The notes under the pieces are model-generated. The model was given only the letters and a program-made list of their open reading frames with translations. It made no database searches and was not told the DNA's origin. DNA of 64,000 bases from Glycocaulis alkaliphilus (lineage in GTDB: Bacteria; Pseudomonadota; Alphaproteobacteria; Caulobacterales; Maricaulaceae). A program made the translations under genes and the position numbers. Below are positions 9,825 through 19,258 of the stretch, piece by piece; position 1 is the stretch's first letter; the number at the start of each line of letters is the position of its first letter. The stretch is from positions 434,001-498,000 of the forward strand of contig NZ_CP018911.1 in assembly GCF_004000605.1 (NCBI RefSeq), written 5' to 3'.

Positions 9825-10685
9825 CTAGAGCGCACTGCCGAGCTTGCGTGACTGGCGCTCGGCGGCGGATACGGCGTTACGCACCAGCATGGGCAGGCCG
9901 CCACCGGCCATCATCACGTCCAGAGCGGCCTGCGTGGTGCCGCCCGGTGACGTAACGGCACGCCGCAAGGCTGCCGCGTCCGCTGTCTTGCGCTTATGGC
10001 CGTCTTCCAGCAACGCGCCGGCACCGGCCACCGTGGCGACGGCGAGTTTCTCGGCCAGCTCTGTGGGAAGGCCTTCGGCTTCTCCCGCCCGCGCGAGCGC
10101 TTCGCACATCAGGAAAACATAGGCCGGGCCGGAACCGGACACGGCCGTCACCGCATCCATCATGCGCTCGTCTTCAACCCATTCCACGCTGCCCAGCACT
10201 TTCAGGAGCGCGTCGGCAGCGGCGCGGAAATGGGGCGGGTCGGCTTCGATATTGGAAATCGCGACGGAAATGCCCTTGCCGATGGAACCTGGTGTATTGG
10301 GCATGGCGCGCACGATGGGATGGCCGGGAAACAGGCGCCCCAGACCGATCAGCCCCGCTCCGGCGAGGATGGAGATAATCAGCGCATCGCGGGGCAGTTT
10401 TCCGGCGAGGTCTTCCCCCAAAGCTGGCAGCACCTGCGGCTTTACGGCCAGCACCACGCGGTCGAGACCTGTGGCGGCGGCCTTGGTCAGCGTGGGCATG
10501 ACCTTGATGGCGTATTTGCCAGCGAGCGCATTGAGCTCTTCTGACGGGTTTGGCTCGACGATGATCAGCGTATCGCAATCCAGCCCGCCCCGGCGCGCGC
10601 GCAGCCAGCCTGCGGCCAAAGCCAGCCCCATCCGGCCTGCACCGATAAGTGCGACCTTGCCTGTACGTTCGTTGCTGGCAGACAT
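9825..10685 (-). CDS. proC: Pyrroline-5-carboxylate reductase
   Basis: ProC catalyses the last step of proline synthesis, reducing pyrroline-5-carboxylate with NAD(P)H in the cytoplasm. The 286-residue protein has an N-terminal Rossmann motif (VALIGAGRMG), the family segments VVLAVKPQ, RAMPNTPG and TAVSGSGPAYVF, and the C-terminal substrate region RRAVTSPGGTTQAAL. Length and motif order are those of a full ProC. It lies 11 bases downstream of a YbjN-domain gene, so the two may share a transcript. It converges with the histidine kinase gene, with only about five bases between the stop codons. Confidence 0.95.
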   Translation of the reverse strand: MSASNERTGKVALIGAGRMGLALAAGWLRARRGGLDCDTLIIVEPNPSEELNALAGKYAIKVMPTLTKAAATGLDRVVLAVKPQVLPALGEDLAGKLPRDALIISILAGAGLIGLGRLFPGHPIVRAMPNTPGSIGKGISVAISNIEADPPHFRAAADALLKVLGSVEWVEDERMMDAVTAVSGSGPAYVFLMCEALARAGEAEGLPTELAEKLAVATVAGAGALLEDGHKRKTADAAALRRAVTSPGGTTQAALDVMMAGGGLPMLVRNAVSAAERQSRKLGSAL

Positions 10686-10696
10686 GGGCTTGACCT

Positions 10697-11197
10697 TCAG
10701 GCCTCCCCGGCCGTGTCAAACATCGCGGCGGCGACAGCCTCCTCGACGCTCTTGCCCCCCCAGACGAGGTAGTGGAAAGCCGGATAGAGCCGTTCGCCGG
10801 CCTCCCGGGCAGCCACAATCAGGGCTGCCGCCTGCGCCGGGCTTACCGTCTCTCCGCCAGCCAGCGACAGGGCGTGGCGGAATACAACCGAACCGTCTTC
10901 GGCCCAGACGTCGAAATGGCCAAGCCAGAGGCGCTCATTGAGGCGGGTGACAAGCTCGCAGACCTCGCGAAAGCGTGCCTGCGGCGTTTTCAGCTCAAGG
11001 CTGGCACAGACATGCATCACATCCAGCTCCGGGCGCCAGGCGAACCAGACCTGATGGTCACGCCACTCACCGGGTACAGCCATGTGCAGCTCGGTATCAT
11101 CGCGCTCATAGGCGTATTGCTCGGCGATGACCGCCTGCTCCACGCTTTCCAGCGGATCGATTGTCTGAATGTAGGTTTCGGTATGCAGATCCATCAT
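10697..11197 (-). CDS. YbjN domain-containing protein
   Basis: This 166-residue cytoplasmic protein has the YbjN fold, related to type III secretion chaperone-like modules. It shows HMAVPGEWRDHQVWFAWRPE and a central ELVTRLNERLWLGHFDVW segment typical of alphaproteobacterial members. The start at 11197 is supported by GGGAGG five bases upstream; the frame extends seven codons further without a ribosome site. The gene precedes proC, an arrangement seen in related genomes. The biochemical role is unknown. E. coli YbjN has been linked to stress and motility phenotypes, which need not apply here. Confidence 0.8.
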   Translation of the reverse strand: MMDLHTETYIQTIDPLESVEQAVIAEQYAYERDDTELHMAVPGEWRDHQVWFAWRPELDVMHVCASLELKTPQARFREVCELVTRLNERLWLGHFDVWAEDGSVVFRHALSLAGGETVSPAQAAALIVAAREAGERLYPAFHYLVWGGKSVEEAVAAAMFDTAGEA

Positions 11198-11300
11198 TGC
11201 GCCTCCCTCAGAGCACATGCCGGCCTCGTCCCTTGCTGCGACGGTAAGCCGCTCCGGGGAGAGTGTGCAACGGTGTGCAAGGGGTTTGAATTTAAGCCGT

Positions 11301-11606
11301 TCAGCTGGAAGCCTTTTTCGAAGCGGGCTTGCGCTTCGAAGCCGCCGCAGCGCGCGAGGGAGCAGGCTTTTTGCCCTCCAGCGCCGTCAGACGGGCTTTA
11401 AGTGATTCGATTTCCTCGCCCTGCCGGGCGATGATTGCCTGCAAGGCGCGCACTTCCTCGCCCGAAGCGAGATCCATGTCAGCGGCCACGCGTTCGGCCT
11501 GCGCCCGGAAAACCGAGCGCGCCTCATCGCCCGCCGCGCGCGCTGCGCCGAAGGCATCGGTCATCAGATCAGCCAGATCAGTGAAAACGGGGTTGCGCGT
11601 CTGCAT
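11301..11606 (-). CDS. ubiK: UbiK-type accessory factor (BMFP domain)
   Basis: This is a 101-residue protein of the YqiC/BMFP family. The N-terminus (MQTRNPVFTDLADLMTDAFG) is amphipathic. The central region ends in a coiled coil with EEVRALQAIIARQGEEIE and the family motif LKARLTALE. The C-terminus is a Lys/Ala-rich tail. UbiK in enterobacteria promotes aerobic ubiquinone synthesis by assisting the Ubi complex; in alphaproteobacteria this is assumed by homology. A much longer open frame extends upstream to 12455, but it is antisense to lgt and not credible. It is divergent from lgt. Confidence 0.8.
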   Translation of the reverse strand: MQTRNPVFTDLADLMTDAFGAARAAGDEARSVFRAQAERVAADMDLASGEEVRALQAIIARQGEEIESLKARLTALEGKKPAPSRAAAASKRKPASKKASS

Positions 11607-11720
11607 GACAAGACGGTCCTTGCTGGTATAGAGGTCAGGATATAGGCCTTTCGGCCCGTCCAACGCAATGTCCGCCTCGCAGATTTCACCGTTAACGCCG
11701 CTCTGGAGACGATACGCCAC

Positions 11721-12620
11721 ATGGCCCCGTGCCCCGCGAGTTTCGACCTGATTGATCCCGTCATCTTCGAGATCGGCCCGTTTGCGCTGCGCTGGTATGC
11801 GCTGGCCTACATTGCCGGCTTCTTCCTCGGCCTGTTTTACGTTCTCAAGCTGATCGCCCGGCCGCGCCTGTGGACCACACATGCCAGCCCGAAGGCTGCG
11901 CCGATGGACCGGGCCTATGTCGAGGAGCTGATGCTGTGGGTGATGGTCGGCGTCATTGTCGGCGGCCGCTTCGGCTATGTCCTCTTCTACCAGACAAGCG
12001 CGCTCTGGGAGCGCCCGCTTTGGGTCATAACCGGCATCACCGAAGGCGGGATGAGCTTCCACGGTGGCCTGATCGGCGTCATGCTGGCCATGATAATCAC
12101 CGCGCGGCTGTGGAAGATTCCGCTGCTGAACGTGTCTGATGCCGTCGCGGCGGCGACGCCCATCGGCCTTCTGCTGGGACGTCTGGCCAATTTCATCAAT
12201 GGCGAGCTGTGGGGCCGTCCGGCACCCGACCTGCCCTGGGCAATGCGCTTTGCCGATGATCCGCTGTGTGCGCTGCGCCATCCCAGTCAGCTTTACGAGG
12301 CCTTCCTTGAGGGCGCGGTTCTGCTGGCGCTCATCGCCTTCCTGATCTGGCGTTTCCGCGCCCTGTCGCGGCCAGGTCTCGTCACCGGCGTGTTCCTTGC
12401 CGGTTATGGCGTATTCCGCGCGTTCGTGGAGATATTCCGCGAGCCGGACCGGCATATGCCAGAGGCGCTGCAGGGATATGTCACCATGGGTATGCTCTTG
12501 TGCGTGCCGATGATCGCTGCCGGAGCGTACCTGATCTGGCGTTCGCTCAAGGCGCCGCCTGCCTCCGTGCCGGGCGAGGTGCGCCCTGAGCGCAAGAAGT
12601 CCCGGTCCAAAGCGGGCTAG
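11721..12620 (+). CDS. lgt: Prolipoprotein diacylglyceryl transferase
   Basis: Lgt transfers diacylglycerol from phosphatidylglycerol to the lipobox Cys of prelipoproteins at the inner membrane, the first step of lipoprotein maturation. The 299-residue multispanning protein shows the FEIGPFALRWYALAYIAG N-terminus, GGRFGYVLFY, the HGGLIG motif and the Lgt signature GRLANFINGELWGRP. The window encodes several probable lipoprotein clients: three entericidin-like peptides, an M13 peptidase, an outer-membrane efflux factor and a TonB-domain protein. A methyltransferase gene starts two bases after the stop codon. Confidence 0.95.
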   Translation: MAPCPASFDLIDPVIFEIGPFALRWYALAYIAGFFLGLFYVLKLIARPRLWTTHASPKAAPMDRAYVEELMLWVMVGVIVGGRFGYVLFYQTSALWERPLWVITGITEGGMSFHGGLIGVMLAMIITARLWKIPLLNVSDAVAAATPIGLLLGRLANFINGELWGRPAPDLPWAMRFADDPLCALRHPSQLYEAFLEGAVLLALIAFLIWRFRALSRPGLVTGVFLAGYGVFRAFVEIFREPDRHMPEALQGYVTMGMLLCVPMIAAGAYLIWRSLKAPPASVPGEVRPERKKSRSKAG

Positions 12621-12622
12621 CG

Positions 12623-13738
12623 GTGACTGACGCGGACGAGTTCAACCCGGCGGCGCGCATAGCATCGAATTTGCGCGCGCGCATGGCCTCGCAAGGGCCA
12701 TTGCCGGTCTCTGTCTTCATGATGGAGGCGCTCTTCGACCCGATGGCAGGCTACTATGCCACGCGCGACCCTATCGGGGCGGGGGCGGACTTCGTGACCG
12801 CTCCGGAGATCAGCCAGATGTTCGGCGAGCTTCTGGGCCTGTGGGCGGCGCAATGCTGGCAGGACATGGGCAGCCCGGAGAGCCTTGTTCTGGCCGAGCT
12901 GGGCCCCGGCAAGGGCACGATGATGGCCGACATGCTGCGCGCTGCGCGGGCTGTGCCGGGCTTTGCCGATGCCCTGAAAGTCAGCCTGGTCGAGGCCAGC
13001 GCCGCGCTGAAAATGGTGCAAGGCCAGACGCTGGCGAGGGCGGGTGTGCCGGTGGGCTGGGCCAGAAGCCTTGAAACCATTCCGGCAGGCCCGGCCATCA
13101 TTTTCGGTAATGAGTTTCTCGACTGCCTGCCTGTGCGGCAGGCCGTGCGGGTGGAGGGCCAGTGGCGGGAACGCTGCGTGACGCTGCACCCTGATGATGA
13201 GAGCCGCTTCGCCTTCGTCACCGGGCCGGTAATCGCTGAGGATGATCCCTTCATCCCTGAGGCTTTGCGCGACAGCCCGGACGGCACGCTGGCCGAGCTG
13301 CGCCCCGGTGATGCGCAGGTGATTGATGCGCTGGCTGCGCGTTACTCAGACCATCCCGGCCATGCCCTGTTCATCGATTACGGACCGGCCGTGTCCGAGC
13401 CGGGCGATACGCTGCAGGCGATACGTGAGCACCAGAAAGTGGACCCGCTGGATGCGCCCGGCACGGCGGACCTGACCGCGCGGGTGGATTTTGGCACGCT
13501 GGCGCAGCGCGCCCGTGCCGCGGCGCTGGATGTCTATGGTCCGGTGGAGCAGGGCGCGTTCCTCAAGGGTCTGGGCATGGAGCAGCGCGCCGCGGCGCTG
13601 GCTGCATCCCGGCCTGACCAGCGCGGTACAATCGCCCGCCAGCTTCACCGCCTGACCGCGCCAGACGAGATGGGTGAACTGTTCAAGGTCATCGTCATCA
13701 GCGCGCCGGGCCTGCCCGCCCCGCCCCTCGCCGGATAA
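12623..13738 (+). CDS. SAM-dependent methyltransferase, MidA/NDUFAF7 family
   Basis: This 371-residue protein resembles MidA/NDUFAF7. It has the N-terminal [16 protein letters not shown] and [20 protein letters not shown], followed by the SAM-binding glycine motif [11 protein letters not shown]. Mitochondrial NDUFAF7 dimethylates an Arg of a complex I subunit, so a role in NADH dehydrogenase maturation is plausible but not shown here. The start codon is GTG, two bases after lgt, which implies translational coupling. In many alphaproteobacteria a laccase-domain gene follows this pair; here prs follows instead. Confidence 0.85.
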   Translation: MTDADEFNPAARIASNLRARMASQGPLPVSVFMMEALFDPMAGYYATRDPIGAGADFVTAPEISQMFGELLGLWAAQCWQDMGSPESLVLAELGPGKGTMMADMLRAARAVPGFADALKVSLVEASAALKMVQGQTLARAGVPVGWARSLETIPAGPAIIFGNEFLDCLPVRQAVRVEGQWRERCVTLHPDDESRFAFVTGPVIAEDDPFIPEALRDSPDGTLAELRPGDAQVIDALAARYSDHPGHALFIDYGPAVSEPGDTLQAIREHQKVDPLDAPGTADLTARVDFGTLAQRARAAALDVYGPVEQGAFLKGLGMEQRAAALAASRPDQRGTIARQLHRLTAPDEMGELFKVIVISAPGLPAPPLAG

Positions 13739-13850
13739 TCCGTGTACGGGATATGGCCTGCGGTGTACAAACACGGCTGCGGCGCTTTCGATACGCCCAA
13801 CTGTCTGCTATGAGCGCGCCCATCACGGCCAGCGCGAGGGGAAGCTTTCG

Positions 13851-14783
13851 ATGAAACTGATGAGCGGCAACGCCAACCGGCCTCTGGCCAAGGCAATCGC
13901 CAATTATCTCGACGCTCCGCTGTCCAATGTCGAGATCGAAACCTTCGCCGATGGCGAGCTCTTCGTGCGCATCGAGGAGAACATGCGCGGCGAGGACGTT
14001 TTCCTCATCCAGTCGACCTCCAAGCCCGCCAATGACCACCTCATGGAGCTGCTGATCTGCATGGACGCGCTCAAGCGCGCCAGCGCCCGGCGGATCACGG
14101 CGGTCATCCCCTATTTCGGCTATGCAAGACAGGATCGCAAAACCGGCGGACGCACGCCGATCACGGCCAAGCTGGTCGCCAACCTGATCGCCAAGGCGGG
14201 TGCAGACCGCGTGCTGACGCTGGATCTGCATGCCGGCCAGATACAGGGCTTTTTCGACATTCCGACGGATAATCTCTTCACCACGCCGGTCTTCGAGCAG
14301 GACATCCGCAGGCATTACGATGCATCAGACCTGATGATCGTCTCGCCGGATGTTGGCGGCGTGGTGCGCGCCCGCGCGCTCGCCCAGCGCCTGGGCGCCG
14401 ACATTGCCATTGTCGACAAGCGCCGCCCCAAGGCGGGCGAGAGCGAGGTGATGAATATTATCGGTGATGTCGACGGCCGCCGCTGCATCATCTTTGATGA
14501 CATCATCGATAGTGGCGGCACGCTCTGCAATGCCGCTGCCGCCCTGAAGGACCATGGCGCTGCCGAGGTGTCTGCCTACATCACGCACGGCGTGCTCTCG
14601 GGCAAGGCCACCAGCCGGATCACGGATTCGGTGCTCAAGGAGCTGGTGGTGACCGATTCCATTGATGTTACCGACAAGGCCGCAGTCTGTGCCAAGGTGC
14701 GCGCCGTCTCCATCGCGCCGCTTCTGGCCGAGGCCATCCGGCGTATCGCCAACGAAGAAAGCGTCTCCAAGCTGTTTGACTAG
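13851..14783 (+). CDS. prs: Ribose-phosphate pyrophosphokinase
   Basis: Prs makes PRPP from ribose 5-phosphate and ATP for nucleotide, His and Trp synthesis. The 310-residue protein has [14 protein letters not shown], the flexible-loop region [10 protein letters not shown], the [11 protein letters not shown] segment and the PRPP-binding loop [10 protein letters not shown]. The start at 13851 is preceded by GAGGGGAAG. An open frame reaches further upstream into the methyltransferase gene, but it does not match the family. Prs, rplY, pth and ychF are commonly adjacent in alphaproteobacteria. Confidence 0.96.
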   Translation: MKLMSGNANRPLAKAIANYLDAPLSNVEIETFADGELFVRIEENMRGEDVFLIQSTSKPANDHLMELLICMDALKRASARRITAVIPYFGYARQDRKTGGRTPITAKLVANLIAKAGADRVLTLDLHAGQIQGFFDIPTDNLFTTPVFEQDIRRHYDASDLMIVSPDVGGVVRARALAQRLGADIAIVDKRRPKAGESEVMNIIGDVDGRRCIIFDDIIDSGGTLCNAAAALKDHGAAEVSAYITHGVLSGKATSRITDSVLKELVVTDSIDVTDKAAVCAKVRAVSIAPLLAEAIRRIANEESVSKLFD

Positions 14784-14937
14784 CGGTTGCCAGCAAGAGG
14801 GCAGAGCCAACAAGACTCACTGCGCCCTGTTGCACGGCGTGCAAAAACCGGCTAATAGCCCGCGCTCGCTTGAGCGCCGCCCGCTTCCAGGCGGCGAACG
14901 CGTTTGAAACCAGAATTTACCACAGGGACCGGACCCC

Positions 14938-15573
14938 ATGAGTGATATTGTTGTTTCCGTTGAGTTGCGTGATCGCACCGGCACCGGTGGCGCCCGTGAA
15001 TCGCGCCGCTCCGGCCTGGTTCCCGGTGTCCTTTACGGTGGTCCGCGCGGCGCTGTGTCGATCAGCGTCAAGCGCAACGAGCTGGTGAAAGCCATCAATA
15101 CGGGCAAGCTGATCGCCAACATGGTCGATATCGAGCACAAGGGCGAGCGTCAGCCCGTCATCGCGCGCGACATCCAGTTCCATCCCGTTACCGACGAGCC
15201 GATCCATATCGATTTCTACCGTGTGGAAGAAAACTCCGTCATCACGCTGAACGTGCCGGTTCACTTCATCAATGACGAGAAGGCTCCGGGCATCAAGCGC
15301 GGCGGCGTTCTCAACATTGTCCGCCACGACATCGAAGTGCGCTGCAAGGCCGGCAACATCCCGACCGAGATCGTGGTCGACCTTTCCGGCTATGACATCG
15401 GCGATTCCATCCACATCTCCAGCGTTAAGCTGCCTGAGGGTGTGAAGCCGGTGATCACCAATCGCGACTTCACCATCGCGACGCTGCAAGGCTCGCGCGC
15501 TGTCATCGAAGACAGTGTCGAGGGCGAAGATGCCGATACGGGCGCTGCTGAGGACGAGGGCGACGAGGACTAG
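14938..15573 (+). CDS. rplY: 50S ribosomal protein L25, Ctc long form
   Basis: L25 binds 5S rRNA in the large ribosomal subunit. This is the long CTC/TL5 form of 211 residues, with an N-terminal 5S-binding domain (RSGLVPGVLYGG) and a C-terminal beta domain (VPVHFINDEKAPGIKRGG; DLSGYDIGDSIHIS). It ends in a strongly acidic tail of Glu and Asp residues, usual for this form. An intrinsic terminator lies about 50 bases downstream, which separates it from pth. Confidence 0.95.
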   Translation: MSDIVVSVELRDRTGTGGARESRRSGLVPGVLYGGPRGAVSISVKRNELVKAINTGKLIANMVDIEHKGERQPVIARDIQFHPVTDEPIHIDFYRVEENSVITLNVPVHFINDEKAPGIKRGGVLNIVRHDIEVRCKAGNIPTEIVVDLSGYDIGDSIHISSVKLPEGVKPVITNRDFTIATLQGSRAVIEDSVEGEDADTGAAEDEGDED

Positions 15574-15621
15574 TCGCCTTTGCGCTGGCCGCTGCGTGCG
15601 GCCGGGCGCCTTATACCTTTA

Positions 15622-15656
15622 AAAGGCGGCGCGGGATGACCTGCAGCCGCCTTTTT
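15622..15656 (+). terminator. Intrinsic terminator after rplY
   Basis: A nine-base-pair stem, AAAGGCGGC paired with GCCGCCTTT, encloses a 15-base loop and is followed by T residues. It lies between rplY and pth. Confidence 0.8.
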
Positions 15657-15697
15657 CATGACCGGCCCGTGCCGGACAGGCTCGCAAGGGGCATGAC

Positions 15698-16297
15698 ATG
15701 CTGATCATTGCCGGTCTGGGCAATCCCGAAAGCAAATATCTGAAAAACCGCCATAATGCGGGCTTCATGACGCTTGACGGAATTGCGTCCACGCACGGCT
15801 TCGGGCCGTGGCGGGAAAAGTTTCAGGCTGCGATCAGCGAAGGCCTGGTCCAGACGATTGCCGGGCCGAAAAAGACCCTGCTGATGAAGCCTCTGACTTA
15901 TTACAACAATTCCGGCCTCGCCGTGCGCGCGGCAGCCGATTTCTACCGCGTCGGCCCGGAGGCGGTGACGGTTTTCCATGACGAGCTCGATCTCGCGCCC
16001 GGCAAATTCCGCCTGAAGGCTGGCGGCGGGCATGGTGGCAATAATGGCATCCGCTCGATTGCCGCCCATATCGGCCCGGACTTCCGGCGCGGGCGTATCG
16101 GCATTGGTCATCCCGGCGACAAGAACATGGTCACCAACTATGTGCTCTCCGATTTTCCAAAAGCCGATGCCGTCTGGTTCGACGCGCTGACCGATGCCAT
16201 CGCCCGCAGCTTCCCGCTATTGGCAGGCGGAGAGTTTGATGCCTTCCAGACCCGCGTCACCCATCTTGCCCCCGCTCCGGGCACCGCGGACGAGTAA
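15698..16297 (+). CDS. pth: Peptidyl-tRNA hydrolase
   Basis: Pth releases tRNA from peptidyl-tRNAs that fall off the ribosome. The 199-residue protein has the signature GLGNPESKYLKNRHNAGF, with the catalytic His in RHNAG, then LLMKPLTYYNNSG, FHDELDL and the GGGHGGNNGIRSI motif. All core residues are present. The start at 15698 follows the rplY terminator, so expression is probably from its own promoter. Confidence 0.95.
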   Translation: MLIIAGLGNPESKYLKNRHNAGFMTLDGIASTHGFGPWREKFQAAISEGLVQTIAGPKKTLLMKPLTYYNNSGLAVRAAADFYRVGPEAVTVFHDELDLAPGKFRLKAGGGHGGNNGIRSIAAHIGPDFRRGRIGIGHPGDKNMVTNYVLSDFPKADAVWFDALTDAIARSFPLLAGGEFDAFQTRVTHLAPAPGTADE

Positions 16298-16337
16298 CAC
16301 GCTTTGTCGCGCGCCTTCGCGGCGCTAGACTGCGCCC

Positions 16338-16913
16338 ATGAGCCTTGCTGCGATCATCCTCGCCCTCACGCTTCAGCCCGCGCCGGCCGTGGAGCCGGGC
16401 GCCGTGCCCGAACGGGCGCTGCCCTACATCCATGAGGCGGGAGGTTTCGCCCTTACCCTGCCTGCAGGCTGGCGGTATCTGCCGCTGGAGGACGGATCAG
16501 GCATCGCATTGCTCCACGATACGCTGGACGCCCGCATTGAGGCCTTCGCGGTGGCGGTGGAGCCATCCGGTGTGCCGGGCCTGCCCGATGACACGCTTGA
16601 TGCGCTGATCCTGCGTCTCGATGGGCCGGGATTCCGGCGCGGCGCCCATGTCCGTGTGCCGCTGGTAGTGACAGGATCAAGCGTCTCTGACCGCCAACAG
16701 GCTGGTGATGTGGAAGCCCTCTCCTATACGGGCGGTGATGCAGGCCGGCGCTGGACGGGTGTCGCTACCACGCGCTGCGGCGCCGACATCATGCTGACGC
16801 TGGAGGCAGAGGCGGAGGCTTTTCAGGCGGTGCAGCCGGTCTTCGACGGCGTTCGCGCCAGCTGGGGGCTTCTCCTCGCTGGCGGAGACGAGTTTCCCTG
16901 CGGCGGGCGCTGA
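16338..16913 (+). CDS. Hypothetical protein with putative signal peptide
   Basis: This 191-residue protein begins with a short hydrophobic segment (MSLAAIILALTLQPAPA) that could be a signal peptide cleaved near residue 17. The mature part opens with a segment like those of exported domains of unknown function (GGFALTLPAGWRYLPL). Two Cys residues, one in TTRCGAD and one near the C-terminus (EFPCGGR), could form a disulfide in the periplasm. It lies between pth and ychF. I do not recognise a specific family and propose no function. Confidence 0.6.
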   Translation: MSLAAIILALTLQPAPAVEPGAVPERALPYIHEAGGFALTLPAGWRYLPLEDGSGIALLHDTLDARIEAFAVAVEPSGVPGLPDDTLDALILRLDGPGFRRGAHVRVPLVVTGSSVSDRQQAGDVEALSYTGGDAGRRWTGVATTRCGADIMLTLEAEAEAFQAVQPVFDGVRASWGLLLAGGDEFPCGGR

Positions 16914-16997
16914 CCGCCCTCACACATTGACGCTGGCCCCCCACGCGTCTAACCCCACGCCAGCTTCGTAAATCCTTTCAGAAGACAGGGGCCATCC

Positions 16998-18095
16998 ATG
17001 GGCTTCAAATGCGGTATTGTCGGCCTGCCTAACGTAGGCAAATCGACGCTTTTCAACGCGCTCACCCAGACGGCGGCGGCGCAGGCGGCGAACTATCCGT
17101 TCTGCACGATCGAGCCGAATGTCGGCGATGTCGCGGTGCCTGAACCGCGCCTTGAAAAGCTCGCCAGCATTGCCGGTTCGGCCAATATCATTCCGGCCCG
17201 GATGAGCTTTGTGGATATTGCAGGCCTGGTGAAGGGCGCCAGTCAGGGCGAGGGGCTTGGCAACCAGTTCCTGGCCAATATCCGCGAGGTGGACGCCGTC
17301 GTTTACGTGCTGCGCTGCTTTGTCGATGACGATGTCACGCACGTGGCCGGCAAGGTCGATCCGCTCGCCGATTTCGAAACGGTCGAGACCGAGCTGATGC
17401 TCGCCGACATGGAAAGCCTCGAAAAGCGCCGCGCCAACGTGGAAAAGAAGGCCAAGTCCGGCGACAAGGATGCGAAAGCACAAGTGGCGCTCATCGATCT
17501 GGCGCTGGAAAAGCTGCGCGAGGGCCAGCCCGCCCGCTTTGCCGAGGTGCCCGAGGATCAGCGCCGCGAATGGCGCATGCTCCAGCTTCTCACCTCCAAG
17601 CCGGTCCTCTTCATCGCCAATGTGGACGAAGAGAGCGCAGCCACCGGCAATGCGATGAGCGAGCTGGTGGAAAAGCGCGCTGCGGAAGAAGGCGCGGTCT
17701 GCGTCACCATCTCTGCCAAGATCGAGGCTGAACTCGCGCTGCTGGACGCGGACGAGCGCGCTGAATATCTGGAATCGCTGGGGCTTTCCGAACCGGGCCT
17801 GAACCGGCTCATCCATGCCGGTTATACCCTGCTGGACCTGCAGACCTATTTCACTGTCGGCCCGAAAGAGGCGCGCGCCTGGACCATCCGCAAGGGCTGG
17901 AAAGCCCCGCGTGCGGCGGGCGTGATCCATGGCGATTTTGAAAAGGGCTTCATCCGGGCTGAAACCATCGCCTTTGACGATTATGTTGCGCTGAATGGCG
18001 AGGCGGGTGCGCGTGAGGCTGGCAAGCTGCGCCAGGAAGGCAAGGAATACGTGGTTCAGGACGGCGATGTGATGCTGTTCAAGTTCAACGTTTAG
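16998..18095 (+). CDS. ychF: Redox-regulated ATPase YchF (OLA1 family)
   Basis: YchF is an Obg-family P-loop NTPase that prefers ATP and binds ribosomes; it affects stress and translation responses. The 365-residue protein has the G1 loop GLPNVGKSTLFNALT, the G3 region VDIAGLVKGAS, a coiled-coil insertion around residues 130-170, the variant G4 loop ANVDE and the C-terminal TGS domain (YFTVGPKEARAW; GVIHGDFEKGF). It completes the prs-rplY-pth-ychF neighbourhood. The upstream interval carries a GACAGGGG sequence before the ATG. Confidence 0.95.
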   Translation: MGFKCGIVGLPNVGKSTLFNALTQTAAAQAANYPFCTIEPNVGDVAVPEPRLEKLASIAGSANIIPARMSFVDIAGLVKGASQGEGLGNQFLANIREVDAVVYVLRCFVDDDVTHVAGKVDPLADFETVETELMLADMESLEKRRANVEKKAKSGDKDAKAQVALIDLALEKLREGQPARFAEVPEDQRREWRMLQLLTSKPVLFIANVDEESAATGNAMSELVEKRAAEEGAVCVTISAKIEAELALLDADERAEYLESLGLSEPGLNRLIHAGYTLLDLQTYFTVGPKEARAWTIRKGWKAPRAAGVIHGDFEKGFIRAETIAFDDYVALNGEAGAREAGKLRQEGKEYVVQDGDVMLFKFNV

Positions 18096-18165
18096 ACCGC
18101 GCCACTGCTTTACAGGTCTGCGTGTGCCGCCCATCCTTCGGGAAATTGCCGTCCGGGGAGGGACA

Positions 18166-19038
18166 ATGAGCTATTCAACGATCACCTATGCCGTCGCGGA
18201 TCACATCGCGCTCATCACGCTGAACCGGCCGGAGGCGATGAACGCTTTCACCCGGGAGATGGGTGAGGAGATGGCGGCAGCGTTTGACGCCGCCGATGCC
18301 GATGCCGAGGTGCGCTGCGTGATCGTGACCGGGGCGGGCAGGGCGTTTTGCGCTGGCGCGGACCTGTCGCTGGGCGCGGAGACGTTTAACGCGGTCTCTC
18401 AGGCCGTTGCCAGCGGCGCGCTCGACGAGACCGATCCCAAATGGCGCGACTTTGGCGGTCTTTTGAACCTGCGCATCTTCAACAGCGCCAAGCCGGTGAT
18501 CGCGGCCATTAATGGCTCGGCGGTCGGTATCGGCGCGACCATGATCCTGCCCATGGACATCCGCATTGCGGCTCAGGGCGCCAAGATGGCCTATCCCTTC
18601 ACCAAGCGTGGCATCGCCTGGGATGGATGCGCCAGCTGGTTCCTCCCGCGCGTGGTCGGAATCGAGACCGCGCTGGACTGGGGTCTGACGGGCCGCACTT
18701 TTCTGAGCGAGGAAGCGCATGAAAAGGGGCTGGTGAGCGAGCTGGTGCCGGCTGACAAGGTGCTGGAGCGCGCCTATGAGCGCGCGCGCCTGATCGTGGA
18801 AACCGCAGCGCCTGTTTCGGTGTCGATGAACCGCCATCTGGCCTGGCAGATGCTCGCCGCCACGCACCCGATGGAAGCGCACCGGCTGGAAAGCCGGGCG
18901 ATCCTGCGCCGTGGCATGAGCGAGGACGCGCGCGAAGGCGTGATGAGTTTTCTGGAGAAGCGCTCCCCCGCCTTCCCCGGCCAGATGCCCGGCGACCTGC
19001 CGCCGGGCTGGCCCTACAAGTCTGAACCGGAGTATTGA
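18166..19038 (+). CDS. Crotonase/enoyl-CoA hydratase family protein
   Basis: This is a 290-residue crotonase-fold enzyme. It shows LITLNRPEAMNAFT, the oxyanion-hole segment GAGRAFCAGADLS and a second segment INGSAVGIGATMILPMDIR. It is expected to hydrate enoyl-CoA or carry out a related acyl-CoA reaction in beta-oxidation or a side pathway. The start at 18166 follows GGGGAGGG; the 14 codons upstream in frame look non-coding. Substrate chain length cannot be read from the sequence. Confidence 0.88.
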   Translation: MSYSTITYAVADHIALITLNRPEAMNAFTREMGEEMAAAFDAADADAEVRCVIVTGAGRAFCAGADLSLGAETFNAVSQAVASGALDETDPKWRDFGGLLNLRIFNSAKPVIAAINGSAVGIGATMILPMDIRIAAQGAKMAYPFTKRGIAWDGCASWFLPRVVGIETALDWGLTGRTFLSEEAHEKGLVSELVPADKVLERAYERARLIVETAAPVSVSMNRHLAWQMLAATHPMEAHRLESRAILRRGMSEDAREGVMSFLEKRSPAFPGQMPGDLPPGWPYKSEPEY

Positions 19039-19044
19039 ACTGTC

Positions 19045-19251
19045 ATGGCTAACGAACAAAGGCCCTCAACCGGCATCAGCTTCCGCCAGCTCTTTATCTG
19101 GGCGATTCCCTTTGATCTGGGGCTGGTGGGCCTTCTCGTCGTCATTCTGATGGGCTGGGAATTATGGACCGGGATCGGTCTGGTTATCGCCGGCGCCCTT
19201 GGCACGGTCATGCTCATCGGCCAGCACTACAAGATTGGCCCCGACAGCTGA
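19045..19251 (+). CDS. Small two-helix membrane protein
   Basis: This 68-residue protein has two hydrophobic segments, LGLVGLLVVILMGW and IGLVIAGALGTVMLIG, after a polar N-terminus, so it should be an inner-membrane helical hairpin. It starts six bases after the enoyl-CoA hydratase stop codon and is probably in the same transcript. No function is recognised. Confidence 0.6.
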   Translation: MANEQRPSTGISFRQLFIWAIPFDLGLVGLLVVILMGWELWTGIGLVIAGALGTVMLIGQHYKIGPDS

Positions 19252-19258
19252 CGCCAGA

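Noticed and set aside
11607-12455. N-terminal extension of the UbiK frame
   Set aside because: It is antisense to lgt; UbiK proteins have about 80-110 residues.
16920-18134. A 404-codon antisense frame over ychF
   Set aside because: It is a shadow of the complete ychF gene.
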